NCBI RefSeq assembly: GCF_037392515.1
Contig: NC_090283.1
Location: 23,898,749 to 23,962,748, forward strand
Direction: 5' to 3'
From: Haliotis asinina
Lineage: Eukaryota > Mollusca > Gastropoda > Lepetellida > Haliotidae
Length of the DNA stretch: 64,000 nt
Shown here: positions 35,436 to 46,672 of the stretch, one piece after another
How the letters are laid out: every line of letters starts with the position of its first letter
How positions within the stretch are numbered: the stretch's first letter is position 1
Position numbers and translations under genes: made by a program
Notes under the pieces: generated by a model
The model's database searches: none
What the model saw: the letters and a program-made list of their open reading frames with translations, nothing else
What the model was told of the DNA's origin: nothing

Positions 35436-37370
35436 TGAAGGCAACTTCATCATTATCTACAAGATATCTGGAAATCTGTGTGAGCTTGAGTTGGACAACT
35501 GGTGTTGTTCAAGTGAAGGATACTGGAAGATTTTGATTATGCCATATGTTGTGGTTGATGAGCTGGAGGAGCTGAAATATACATGAGCTTAACTATGACA
35601 ACTGGTGTGGATTGAGAAAGGGATATCTGGAAGACTTTGATTATGCTATATGTTGTGGTCTATAAGCTTGAGGTGTTGAAATATATCTGAGCCTAATTTT
35701 GACAAGTGGTATGGTTCAAGAGAGGGATGCCTGGAAGATTCTGATTGTGATGTATTGTGACCGATGAGCTTTAACTCTGTAGAAGCTTGTGTTGTTCAAG
35801 ACAGGGACATCTGGAACGGCTGGAAAGAAATATGGAAGACGTTTTTTTTGACAACTTGGTGAGACTGGATGTAATGCAGCTTCATAAAGGATGAATGTCT
35901 GGAGGCAGTGTTCTCAGTGTTGCAGAGTCAAAGTAGCCAGCAGACCCAATGGATGTCTGGAGGCAGTGTTCTCAATGTTGCAGAGTCAAAGTAGCCAGCA
36001 GACCCAATGGATGTCTGGAGGCAGTGTTCTCAATGTTGCAGAGTCAAAGTAGCCAGCAGACCCAATGGATGTCTGGAGGCAGTGTTCTCAATGTTGCAGA
36101 GTCAAAGTAGCCAGCAGACCTAGTTGATTAAACTGAACAAATGAAAACTACAGTATGTCAAACGAACTAATGTTGCCTTTGGGTTCTACACTGGTACATT
36201 GAGACACTGTTCTCAGTGTTGCAGGGTCAAAGTAAAATAACCCAGTTGATTAAACTCAACCAGTCAACATTATTGCATATCAAACTCACTAATGTTGCCT
36301 TAGAGTGGTACACTGGTACACTGAGGTAGTGTTCTCAATTTTGCAGGGTCAAAATAACCTTTACATCCAGTTTGATTAAGCTTAACTAGTCAACACAATG
36401 GAATGTCAATAATATCAACATACAAATGTTGCCTTAGGGACTGTTCTTAATTTATGGCTAGGGGATGTGATGATGATTTTTACGGAGTTGCATCATGTAC
36501 GATGTGAATGAACCCCCCCCCCCCTGTAAAATTAATGTACAAAGTAAGTGACCTTCCACCTGCTCGTTGTGTACAAAATCAGTGACACAGCCTCAAGTCT
36601 GTGTACAAAATATGCCGTGTACCCCTATGAATGGTCTCTTAGGGTACATATCTTCATACGCTATACATAACTATATTAGACATGACTCATTATGTTATGG
36701 GATGTACATGAGCTCCACGCATCCTTGCTGATTTGTACTCTTTTCAGACGCCAATTTTGCTGCCTTTCTGAAAATTAGATTATGGGAATTTCACTTAAGT
36801 GCTTTTTAAGCAAATATGATTTGTATTTGAAGGTTTATACAAGATAGTTTTGTTAATTCAGCCCAGTTGAAGTCTAAGGTTGTTACAAACAATTATAGAA
36901 CTTATATTTTGAATTAAGTTTTGGTGTTGATTGATATGGTTGATATGTTTGATGTTTGATCAAACTGAACCAAACAAATGGAAACAAGCGTTTTCCTGCT
37001 TATAGTGATCTTTTTATTTTGTCTTGAGTGGCAGTATTAGTGGTATCAAATGGACATGAGTATGGCTGTTGATTGTTTACCCTTAAAATTTAACAATTAT
37101 CATATGAAAGGGACATATTCCATCTAAAGGATTAGAAGTGGCTCAAACCAAATACTCATGTAGCTGTGTTAGACCTGACTATTGAATGACATCATAGAAG
37201 CTGATAATTGTTCAATAAATATCAATGGATTCCTGAAAACTATGAGAAAATTGCAAAACAGTGTCATCCTCTCAAGGAAATTAACCAGTTTATATCACAA
37301 GTGGATTGTGACATAGTTGTGCATGGATATTTTACAACAGAATCCTATACTTAAACCATTTGTTATTATA
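35436..37370 (+). other. TAF9 3' flank / probable long 3' UTR with internal repeats
   Basis: 35440-35840 holds three or four diverged units of about 120 bp sharing 'ggatatctggaagattttga-tatgctatatgttgtgg'. Between the 58-bp array (35889-36121) and 36420 further diverged copies of 'acactggtacattgagacactgttctcagtgttgcagg' (split unit) occur. The first canonical AATAAA on the plus strand is near 37215, so the 3' UTR could be long; this is inference. A C10 homopolymer sits near 36515. Confidence 0.5.
35889..36121. repeat. 58-bp tandem repeat, four copies
   Basis: The unit atgtctggaggcagtgttct caatgttgcagagtcaaagt agccagcagacccaatgg is repeated four times with almost no change. It lies 450 bp past the TAF9 stop codon and would be part of the transcript if the 3' UTR is long. 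The units are nearly identical, so expansion was recent. Confidence 0.9.
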
Positions 37371-37380
37371 GACTTATGAC

Positions 37381-37984
37381 CAGTCTAAGTAAACTTAGTC
37401 TCAGTGTATTTCGTTACACTCCACTACTGAGTCTAACAAAACCCGGTAGAAGGTCGCGTCAGGTAACCTTTGAGCGACTTATAACCGTCCAATCAAACGC
37501 GAGACGGTTAAATAGATTTCACCAATCAAACAACGGCTACTATTTAGGGATCGGGGACCTTTCAAAATATTCAGGTTACTGACACAGATCTCTCCACAAG
37601 CAAAAATCTGTATATAACACAATTATTTGACCAACTGTATATATGCTTTAGGGGTTCTGTTGACATGGTTACCATTAGCCAATACAATGTATTTACGCAA
37701 GATGACATCCTTGAATATTGCCAAAATTACACTATTTTCAGGGACTGTTTACTCACCGCTGTCATGGTTGTAATGTGCACCGTGTACATCACCCAGAAGC
37801 GAGCGTACGCTAAACAGCATTCGGAATCGTTCGGGTACGAACCTTTTCAAGATAAAAAGTTTTAAAGGCATGTGGGAATGTCCACTTTCGCGATTTGGTA
37901 AGCTGTTTTCTGATTGGTCAGTCTCAAAGGTTACCTGGTGGTGGAGTGTAACGAAAAGCACTGTGGATAAGTTTACTTAGACTG
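37381..37984. mobile_element. Mutator-like foldback element, copy A (604 bp, 10-bp target duplication)
   Basis: The ends cagtctaagtaaactta and taagtttacttagactg are inverted for about 45-50 bp. The perfect 10-bp direct repeat gacttatgac flanks it (37371-37380 and 37985-37994). A 10-bp duplication and long terminal repeats fit non-autonomous Mutator-like (MULE) elements. It contains a 66-codon open frame (37665-37865, MVTISQYNVFTQ...), which is not kept open in the second copy at 60961, so it is probably not a gene. Confidence 0.75.
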
Positions 37985-38670
37985 GACTTATGACAGTCAT
38001 AGCACTGACTAAGCAGATAGTAATTCCTATACTTTAACATAGACTAACAACAGTCATAGCGCTACGTTTGGTTTGTGGAACAGGGCCCTAAACACATGAT
38101 TTAGTAATGGCCAATGATCAAAGACCTAATTTTGTGTCATGTGAAAGCTATAGATCCACACAATAGTTAATGTACAATGTTATCTATGACACAATTTTCA
38201 TATCGATCATTAATTGGTCGTGTTCCAATGATTAGAAATAATCGAAAATTGATTGAAATAATGATTGGAAATGATTACCGATTGTGAAAAAACATTTTTT
38301 AGATTGATCAGAATTTTGTTGTTTTAGCATAACACGTCAATGAAGTATAATCTTTCCATTAAATCTGAAGAATATTCACGAACAAACATGCGCTCAACAA
38401 CATATAGCTATGTGCATTATAAAACTGAAACCACTTCTTTTGTTTAATTACAATTCTACTGTCTTTCTTGCATGTGTGCATGTCATTGTATGAGAGTATA
38501 AAATATAAAAAGAAGTAGTAATTAGAAAAAAAAAATGGGCAAAAGGATTGGTGATTACATTTAAAATGTGTACATTTTGATTATAACAGATAATTGTTCA
38601 CCACAGATTCTCCGATAAGTCAGACCTATCACTGATGTACAGATACATGTTGGAAAAGTAGATCTTAAAT

Positions 38671-38835
38671 ATGCTGAGAGAAAAAAATAAGGGATCACAT
38701 GAAAGGACAAGTTTTCCTTTATTATTTTCCAAGGCTTCCTCACAACCTTTTTACTGCATAACATTTGAAGAAACCTGAAAAAATATAAGGGAGCACTTGT
38801 GCTATCAGGTGATCCCTTATTTTTTCCCTTCAGTA
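38671..38835. mobile_element. Tc1/mariner-type MITE, ~163 bp
   Basis: tatgctgagagaaaaaaata agggatcac at the left and gtgatcccttattttttccc ttcagtata at the right are inverted repeats at TA dinucleotides. There is no coding sequence. The 'aaataaggga' motif resembles the ends of the Tc1 element at 48513. Confidence 0.7.
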
Positions 38836-38985
38836 TATTTGTTTTCATAATCATGACAATGTATTATCATGATCATCTGCAGTAGAGGATGAATGTGTAC
38901 GCAAAATGGTCTCTGGTCTTGCAAGTAAAAACATCATAACTTTCTTTCTGCCTTTGGGGTGGTGAATGGGTTCAGTGGTTAAAGT

Positions 38986-39254
38986 ACCCGTGAAGGTCCC
39001 GGGGTAGAATAGGCCTTCAGCAACCCATGCTTGCCATAAAAGGTGACTATGCTTGTCGTAAGAGGCGACTAACGGGATCGGGTGGTCAGACTAGCTGACT
39101 TGGTTGACACATGTCATCGGTTCCCCATTGTGCAGATCGATGCTCATGTTGTTGATCACTGGATTGTCTGGTCCAGACTTGATTATTTACAGACCATCGC
39201 CATATAGCTGGAATATTGCTAAGTGCGACGTAAAACTAAACTCACTCACTCACT
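38986..39254 (+). mobile_element. SINE family 1, full length, with 13-bp target duplication
   Basis: Starts acccgtgaaggtcccggggt and ends actaaactcactcactcact. cagtggttaaagt occurs directly before (38973-38985) and after (39255-39267), a clean target duplication. The target is the box A region of a SINE family 2 copy, so family 1 inserted into family 2. This is the best reference copy in the window. Confidence 0.9.
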
Positions 39255-39267
39255 CAGTGGTTAAAGT

Positions 39268-39490
39268 GTTCACTTGTCACACCAAGGGGCGGTAAGGTGG
39301 CACTGTTTATTAAGTGTACACTTGTCCCATGCCCACCGAGGGGAGATGAGGTAGCCTTGTGGTTAAATCGTTCACTCATCACACTGAAGACGTGGGTTCA
39401 ATTCACCACATGGTCATGTATAAAGTCCAATTCTGGTGCCCCCTGTCGTGATATTGCTGGAATATTGGTAAATGCAATGGAAAACAAAAT
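39268..39490 (+). mobile_element. SINE family 2 copies (one interrupted, one nearly complete)
   Basis: 39255-39300 continues the family 2 head broken by the SINE 1 insertion. 39330-39490 is a second family 2 copy: gccttgtggttaaatcgttc, gtgggttcaattcacc, gtgatattgctggaatattg, and a decayed tail. Confidence 0.7.
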
Positions 39491-40139
39491 TCATTCGCTG
39501 ACTCTTTCTGCCAGATCCAAGAAACTGACATCAAAGATTCTAAAGAAGAAGCTGATATTCAGTCCTAAACCTGCAGCAAATATCATCAATTATCCCCAAA
39601 GTGTAACCATGGTAACCAATTTTATCAAAATTGTTAATACAGCTATGAGCATTGATGAGTATTGTTATTGCCTTTTTTAGACATTACGAGAAGTTATTTG
39701 TATTTCAAGTGGTCCAATTTAGACACAGAGCTTTACTGCTTACTGTAATATTTCTTTGTGTTGTTAAAGTGAAGTGTTATACTCAATACCTCGGAATAGG
39801 ACGTGTGTTTGTATGGAAAGGTAAATTTTGAAGAAATTAATAATATTTGAATGAATTACTGCATTGAATGGACTGTTAAAATATGATGTTAAACATAATA
39901 CCTCAAAATTGGATATGGAGTTTTTATGAACATATTTTATGAAGGAATTATTGATTAAGTCCTATTTGCCAGACAAGAGCACTTATGTTGGATTCTTAAG
40001 GGAACTGCTTGTGTGGATTGGTGTTTTCGACCTTTCAAAATCCTGAAATCACCTCTGCTTTACTAAACACTCTGTGACAAATATGGTCTGGAGATTGTCA
40101 TCATACTGTTAGGGTATGTAGTCATTTTGTGTCTTCTGA

Positions 40140-40300
40140 CAAAGGGTCAGGGTAGCCTGTTGGTTATAGGGTTTGCTCGTCATGCTGAATAATTGGGTTT
40201 GATTCCCCACTTGGACACTGTGTGAAGTCCATTTCTAGTGTCTCCCACCGTGATATTGCTGGAATTCACCTAAAGGTGGTGTAAAACCATACTCACTCAG
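40140..40300 (+). mobile_element. SINE family 2, full length
   Basis: gggtagcctgttggttatag (box A-like), gggtttgattccccac (box B-like), cgtgatattgctggaattca, and gtaaaaccatactcactcag. A gatgatgatgatggtgatga microsatellite follows at about 40335. Confidence 0.8.
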
Positions 40301-40736
40301 AGAGATGAACACACTCATGCACACACACTTCTGGTTGATGATGATGATGGTGATGATGATGATGATTCATGTTTTCATAGACAAGATACAGTGTATCAAT
40401 AATAATCAAGAATCATGTTTACAGATATCATTGAGCATGTAAAGAACAACACAACAAAATCAGAGGGAGTACTTTCCCATAATTCATGTTACATATATGT
40501 ATAAATGATGTATGAATTGTGTGATAGAGATACTTTAATTGAATAGAATAAATCCTAGAAGTTGTAGTAAATTTTAGTGTTACGTTTTCATTTTTGTCAA
40601 TGAGAGAAAGTTTGCATTATTGTACCCAAAGTCTGTAGTCAAGAGTACCCATTGTCTGACTTCCATGTTTTTCGAAGCAGTGGTGGCTGAGTGGGTACAC
40701 GAGTACTAGACACTCTACTCTTCTGAGAATATATAT

Positions 40737-41220
40737 GGCCGTCTCCTATTCTCTCGGGTTTCCTATTCTCGCGGTAAACACGTTTCCTGCCGAGGTCGCC
40801 GATGCGTGATGCTTAGCGGTTGTTTACATCACTGACCAGTAATTAGGAAGTGGCCCAAGTCTGTGAATTATCAAAATTTTGCAGTGTAACGAATATTCGT
40901 GAGTTTTAACCAACTTGGAAAAATCGTAACTTTTCCCCGTCCTCCCGATAAGATTCCCCTTCCTTACACCTAGTAACGTTACTTTCTCGCTGTACACATA
41001 CCGCGAGAATAGGAGACGCCTCGAAAAGTCAGCGGCGGACGACCATGTTTTTCATCGAGCTCATGTGAGATAATACACTTGATGAATCAAGCAGTTGATA
41101 GATGCAGATGTTAGAGGGGGGATCTCTTCATTTAAAAACAACAAGCATACATACGAAAAGAACTGTTTATATTATTTTTTTCAGCGGATATTCGTAAGTA
41201 CCGCGAGAATAGGAGACGCC
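40737..41220. mobile_element. MITE with a duplicated right end
   Basis: The left end ggccgtctcctattctctcg pairs with ccgcgagaataggagacgcc, which occurs twice, at 41001-41020 and 41201-41220. A second left-type motif, ttcctattctcgcggta, is at 40770. So either two MITEs overlap or the right end was duplicated. The GC-rich cgcgag motif stands out against the flanks. Confidence 0.6.
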
Positions 41221-41242
41221 AGTATACAATCTCTAATAGGTA

Positions 41243-42528
41243 CAGTGTTCCCAGAAATTATTGAGAAAATCTTTGTTTTTTTTCTAATGATGCTAAGATT
41301 GGAAAAAGGGCTTTCACTATGTACTAAGCATACTAAATAAGGGAGACAACTCTTGAAGGCTTAGAAGGCAGCTCAAGAGTTATCTCCCTTGTCTGAGCAG
41401 ACGGCTTCCTGTGTTGACATGGCAGAATTTACAGCAAGAGAGAAAAGAAAGCTCATTCTAGATGATTTTGAAAGGGGTGAGGCTGATGCTAAAGCGTTAA
41501 CTTGTAGACATGGTATTCCTCTGTCTACAGTTTACAGAACTTTGTAGAATATTCAAACAGGAACCGGGATAGAGCACAAAGCAGGGGCAGGTCGGCCTAG
41601 GAAATTCAGTGTTGTGGATCGCCGAAGACTTGGGCAGATTGTGAGTAGGGGCAAATTGAAAAGTGTTGAGAACATCAGAAATGAAATGATTAGCAGAAGA
41701 AGTCCTCAGGTATGCAGTGAAACAGTTAGGCAGGAATTACAGAGACTTAATTGGGTGAAAAAACGTGGAATTCCCTCGCCGTTGATGAAAGATGCACAAA
41801 TGGAAAAACGTTTAAACCGGTGTCGGGCTCATGAAAATCAAGATTGGGATGTTTTCTTTTCGGATGAAAGTTCTGTTTGGCTTTTCCCTAATTGTGTGAA
41901 AGTTTGGACCAAAGATACTGTCAAACCTATCTACCAGCGACCAAAACATAGCCCGAAGTTTCACATGTGGGGTGGCATATCGGCTCGCGGAGTGACGCCA
42001 TTGTGTGTTTTCACGGGAAACTTGACAAAAGAAAGATACGTTGACATTCTAAATGGTCACCTTCTCCCGACAGCACAAACATTGTATGAAGATGATTGGA
42101 TTTTCCAGCATGATAATGACCCAAAACACACTGCGCGCTACACAAAACAGTGGTTGTCGGGCGAAAATGTTCAAGTTTTAGACTGGCCCAGTTACAGCCC
42201 AGACCTAAACCCAATTGAGAATGTGTGGGGAGTCATGAAGGACAGAATAAACCAAAAGGGACTGAGAAATATTTAAGATATGAAGGCCGAGGTGGTCCAG
42301 TATTGGGATGCCCTGTCACACGATTACCTACAAACTTTGATGGGTAGTGTGCCTAGGCGTATTCAGGCATGCATTGCTGAGCGAGGAGGTCTAACAAAGT
42401 ACTAAAACAAGACTGAGACTGTAAAAGGATGATGTTTTAACATGTTTATGTAAGTAAAACGCCAGAAGTTAATAAACGTAATGAGTTACATGACGCAACA
42501 TGATTCTCAATAATTTCTGGGAATACTA
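41243..42528 (+). mobile_element. Tc1-like DNA transposon (DD34E), nearly complete
   Basis: Terminal inverted repeats cagtgttcccagaaattatt gagaa and ttctcaataatttctgggaa tacta, flanked by TA (41241-41242 and 42529-42530). The transposase frame runs from ATG 41419 to TAA 42405, 328 codons, and is broken by two in-frame stops (after VYRTL near 41546 and after LRNI near 42276) with no frameshift seen. It has the paired-type DNA-binding half (MAEFTAREKRKLILDDFERG, HGIPLSTVYRTL), the linker GAGRPRKFS, and the catalytic triad FFSDES, HDNDPKH and LNPIENVWG, with 34 residues between the last Asp and Glu. A relatively young, recently silenced copy. Confidence 0.92.
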
Positions 42529-42683
42529 TACTCACATCTGACACTATAGATGGAATGGTATATTCATAAGAGCATGAAAAATGGTCACTTAGGTCAAAGA
42601 AGAATTGCAGATATTACACAGATGAATGAAAGTCATATCTGTGTATGCAAATAACTATGGCAACAGACTCTTACTTTTGTTAC

Positions 42684-43892
42684 AGGTTACTTACAACCAA
42701 AACATCAAACATAATTAAAACACAATTATCACTTATGACACATAATATATATTGCTGCTTGTAAAAATTCAAATAAACAAAATTATAAGCGTACAATCGC
42801 GATTCAAAAGTGCAATACAATACAATAATTTGTACTTGGGCTTACTTTCCCCGAAACGAAGCCCTCGGGAGACCGAACCCAGTCATAGCAGGTGGATGTG
42901 GACTCAGGTGTAACGACGGCTTCCGATTGGCTGGTTCATTTGCTGGTACGCTGAAGGCTCATTTTGTGTACAGAAGGATGATCTGTTTGATGGGCATTTT
43001 AGAAGTATGGTGAGTAACAAGAAAGTAAGATTCTTTATGGATAACAACTTCATTTATTGTACTTGATGAGTCGTTTATGAATATGGATTCATATGCCATT
43101 GTCAAACAAAAGCATATAACTAGAATAAGTTGTTATCCATGAAAAAATGTATATACAGATGTTGGGTTTTGTAAATAAATGTTCTCTGAATCTACGTTCG
43201 ATCCAATCGAAAATCGGAAACTGGTGCAAACTTTTGTCAGTTTTACACACTGTAATTCGCCCAAGTACAAAGCAGGACTTGAAACTGACAAAAGTTTGCA
43301 CCAGTTTCCGTTAGATCAAGTCATCCGAGAAAAATGGATGGAGTTTGTTTGCAACCCACAGACCTTAAAACATGTCACGAGTCATAAATCAATTTATTTT
43401 GTTCATGGCGTACAGCCTGATAGGTGTTAAGTTCAAACTGCATGTGGTCACTGATTGAAGCTGTGTATATTGTCTTTAGCAGACAGGAAGGCAATAAACC
43501 AGACATTGAGCTTTCTCTGTGACAGAGGCTGCTTCCCACAATCAAGAAGTTTGTTTTACGTAACGAGTAGATTATTTACTTGTTTGTGTATACAATCAAG
43601 ATTAGACTACTGCTCACGACCTCATACTCCGGGCATGCATACTGTTTCAAGCTCCGCGAACCTATTCACTGCGCATGCGTTATGGGCGCAGCGCAGCACA
43701 GTTGTTGAAACCACCTTTTCGCCCTGCGCGGGGGGAAATTTAGCGAATCGTTTGAACTCCGATTTCGCGGGCTTTTTTATCATCGCGTTTTTTCAATTTT
43801 ATAGGTTGAATTGGAATTTTAGATGATTTGTTTCGGTAAGTGCATACCGAAAGGTATCAGAATCTGCAAAGTTGTATTTCACGTTGTGACCT
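42684..43892 (+). mobile_element. Kolobok-like THAP element, copy C (1209 bp)
   Basis: Same architecture as copies A and B, with a worn left end (aggttacttacaacc) and right end gttgtgacct followed by TTAA. The THAP segment at 43250-43375 reads SPKYKAGLETDKSLHQFPLD then REKWMEFVCNPQTLKHVTS, which preserves the W and C of the THAP core better than the other copies but has lost the first Cys pair. The palindrome at 43040-43140 is present. Confidence 0.7.
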
Positions 43893-43899
43893 TTAAGGA

Positions 43900-44314
43900 A
43901 ATGGTCATAATGTAAGTGACAGGTGCTACTGATATATGAAGTTTCCACTAAGATATGGCATCATCACTGACTTGCATTCACAAAATTTTTCATTTTGCAT
44001 TTTAAAACAAGTGGAATGGGAGTTGGCTGATGTACAGGATTGGCTATTCTGTGACACTGACATTCGATACTATGGTGGGAATGACAAGACTTGTTCTCTC
44101 AGGATCTCAATTAAAGCAGGTTATTGATCCTTGGGAGATTCAAAAGGAGTACAAAGGGACTTCAAGCAAAGTTTGGGGTACAGACGGAAATAATTACACA
44201 TAAAACTGGTTGCAGATGTATAGAGAGAGGTTGAACAGCATTTACAGTCTAATCCCCGATGTCCATTCAAATAATGAGTCTTACAATTGAAGACGGACAC
44301 ATAGATTCACATGA
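43900..44314. other. Spacer / probable 3' flank of the Schlafen-like gene
   Basis: On the minus strand this lies downstream of the stop at 44315 and should include the 3' UTR. No obvious repeat is seen. Confidence 0.35.
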
Positions 44315-46086
44315 CTACGAACCATCACCATCTTGATTCGGGTTACCAAAAGCATCACAGTTTGCCGTAGATTTCAGCAGTTCAAGCCATTCAGTTACTC
44401 CAATCCTTACAGTCATCCCTTGTTCTAGCATGTATGCCTCTGGCCCGTCCCTTGTGAAGAAAACCAGTCCAGGAAACAGTTCCTTAACGTGGACCTCCAG
44501 GATGTATTTAGACTGCCCAACGGAGTGGAGCTCAACAGCAATCGCTTTGTTAATGTCACACACTCTCAAACACTTACCATCAGACTTCAGCCACATCATT
44601 TTCTCGGAAATTTTCACCTTTAACATGTCGATCAGTCTCTTAGTATCAGACTCTTTCAAATGAAACCCCCTTACAATATTATGTCCTGTTTTGATTTCCT
44701 TGGTTGACGGTCCACTGGGAGATGCGGACAGGGGTGTTGACGGAGAAGAAAGTCGGGGACTGTATTGGTTTTGAATATTTAGAGGCGGTATAGAATGATG
44801 ACGTTTCCTACGGTCTTCCGTCTTCGAGTCTCGTTCACATGCTGTAGAAACTGTAGATGAAGGGACGGAAGACCTTGATGAAGCTGATGAGTGTTGATGT
44901 ATAGTTTCAGATGCTTTCGAAGCTGAAGGTGAAGAAGTGTGAGATTTTGATGAAGAGGATAAAGAATGTCGGGATGCAGTTCCAGGGGTAGATCTTGAAT
45001 TCCTAGAACTCTTGTGATCTTCTCGTGTTCTGCTTCGTGACCTGTAGTGTTCTGGATTCTTATCATCGTGCTCACTTCTTTGACGCTTGGCATGTCTGTA
45101 GGCGTCACGAGACGCCCGTTTTGGTTCCTGGTGAACGGGTTCATCCCGACTGGACCTCCGATCACCGTGCGTCTTAAACCTTTCAGGCCACCTTGCTTCG
45201 GCTCTCCGGCGGCCCAATCCTCTGATGTTGAGCGATGCAGCATCAGGAAACTCCAGTTTTTGCCGAGCTCCACATTTTCTTTCGTCGCCTTCATGCTTCA
45301 GTGGTGAATTCACAGCCATAGTAGGCTGTTTCTCTTCCTCAATACCAAGAAAAAACGACCCTCCTGTAACTAGTTTCGAAAACGTTGTAATGTACTCCAG
45401 CAAGTGCAACTTCTCAATCAGTCTGTAGACTATTTGTTCCACCCTTCCCATGTCTCGATGGTCAAGACTGTCTTTCTTCAGGTCTTCCTCACTCATACTC
45501 TTAAACTGTACCCCCCGTGACTCAATTAAATCAACGTATTCCCCTTCTTTATAACCCGTCTTCACGTTCTCACTGCAGCAGCCACATTTCCGATTCTCGG
45601 ACACATACATGGCCAGTTCGCGAGCTCTGGGTCTTTCCTTGCTTCCGTCGTAAGGCACTAACGTGTTGAAGCTTTTAGTAGAAACTGAGGACGAGCCTTT
45701 GACAATGACCACGATGTACTTAGCTTTATTATACTCGCCACTGTCATCCACAAACCATCTCCTTTGGTAGTTATACACAAAAGGACTGTCATCTTCTATC
45801 ATGAAGGAAAGGTCTTTGGACACCTTCTGGTCGAAATCATCCAAACACGGGCCATAGCTGTCGTTCTTATTTTGTACGTGTATGGCAAGAACTCCTCCCT
45901 TGCTGTTGCGCAAGCTGCAGACGTTTTTGAAAAACGTGTCCGTGAAATGTTTGACGTGTTCCTTCTTGCGTTCGTCTCCCTTTTTGGCGCTCTGTCCCAA
46001 AACCCAGTATTCCACGTGCATTGACAGGACGTGCTTCTCGGATTTGTAATATGTCTTGATGTCGGGCAGGTGCTTCAGACATTCGT
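44315..46086 (-). CDS. Schlafen-like (AlbA-type) protein with Ser/Arg-rich linker, 3' exon
   Basis: A single large exon from acceptor tttccttgtag|ACGAATG (exon start 46086) to the stop at 44315 encodes about 589 residues; the start Met is upstream or could be the in-frame ATG at 46021. Numbering from that Met: 20-145 resembles the first AlbA half of vertebrate Schlafens (VCSLRNSKGGVLAIHVQN, then KYIVVIVKGSSS and RPRARELAMYVSENR). 167-228 resembles the second half (ESRGVQFKS... LEYITTFSKLVTGGSFFLGI) but ends early. 285-440 is low-complexity, rich in Ser, Arg, His and Lys (YRSRSRTREDHKSSRNSRS), probably disordered and possibly nuclear. 450-550 is a compact domain (GFHLKESDTKRLIDML ... VRIGVTEWLELLK) that I do not recognise. 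Vertebrate Schlafens are RNA/tRNA-cleaving or growth-regulating proteins; activity here is not shown. The 5' exons were not identified upstream. Confidence 0.65.
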
Positions 46087-46184
46087 CTACAAGGAAACAA
46101 ATGTAACGTGAGGTGACAGAGAGTTTAACGTCGAACGTCTTAAGGGTATTTCTCTCACATGACGAGGTGCATGCGGGTGTAAGT

Positions 46185-46672
46185 GTGACTGCTTGTGCTA
46201 GCCCAGACTTCTGCTGGTTTTATAGTGCCACTGAGATACCATGCCACAGTTAAGCATGAATACCCCACTCAGACACATTATACTGACTCCGAGTCTGCCT
46301 CATTGTTGAAATCATTAATGCCGAGCGCAAGCCAGGCAACGACAAGTACCATATTTTAACGTATCAATTCCGAGTGCCAGGCAAAAACAAGTACCATATT
46401 TTAACGTATCAATTCCGAGTGCCAGGCAACAACAAGTACCATATTTTAACGTATCAATTGCGAGTGCTAGGCAACAACAAGTACCATATTTTAACGTATC
46501 AGTTCCGAGTGCCAGGCAACAACAAGTACCATATTTTAACGTATCAATGCCGAGCGCAAGCAAGGCAACAACAAGTACCATATTTTGACGTATTTTGGTA
46601 TGGCACGGCCGGGGATCAAACCCGCGACAGTTCGCTCTCCGGTCGGACGCTGTAACTACTGTACCATGCAGG
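46185..46672 (-). mobile_element. tRNA-headed SINE of another family (family 3) with expanded interior
   Basis: On the minus strand the head is gcatggtacagtagttacag ... gcgggtttgatccccggccg, with box A-like and box B-like motifs. The opposite end carries gcccagacttctgctggttt tatagtgccactgagatacc (plus strand), a block I associate with widespread mollusc SINEs. Between them a 45-bp tandem repeat has grown. It lies in the 5' intron or flank of the Schlafen-like gene, same orientation as that gene. Confidence 0.65.
46316..46590. repeat. 45-bp tandem repeat inside the family 3 SINE, six copies
   Basis: The unit is gccaggcaacaacaagtacc atattttaacgtatcaattc cgagt. Some units have an extra base or read gagcgcaagcaaggc. 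Long open frames across it exist only because the unit length is a multiple of three. Confidence 0.9.

Noticed and set aside
37665-37865. 66-codon frame with a hydrophobic segment as a small host gene
   Set aside because: It lies wholly within a foldback transposon and is not open in the sister copy at 60961-61581.
46603-46672. tRNA gene on the minus strand
   Set aside because: Box A and B motifs are present but the acceptor arms do not pair; it is the head of a SINE.
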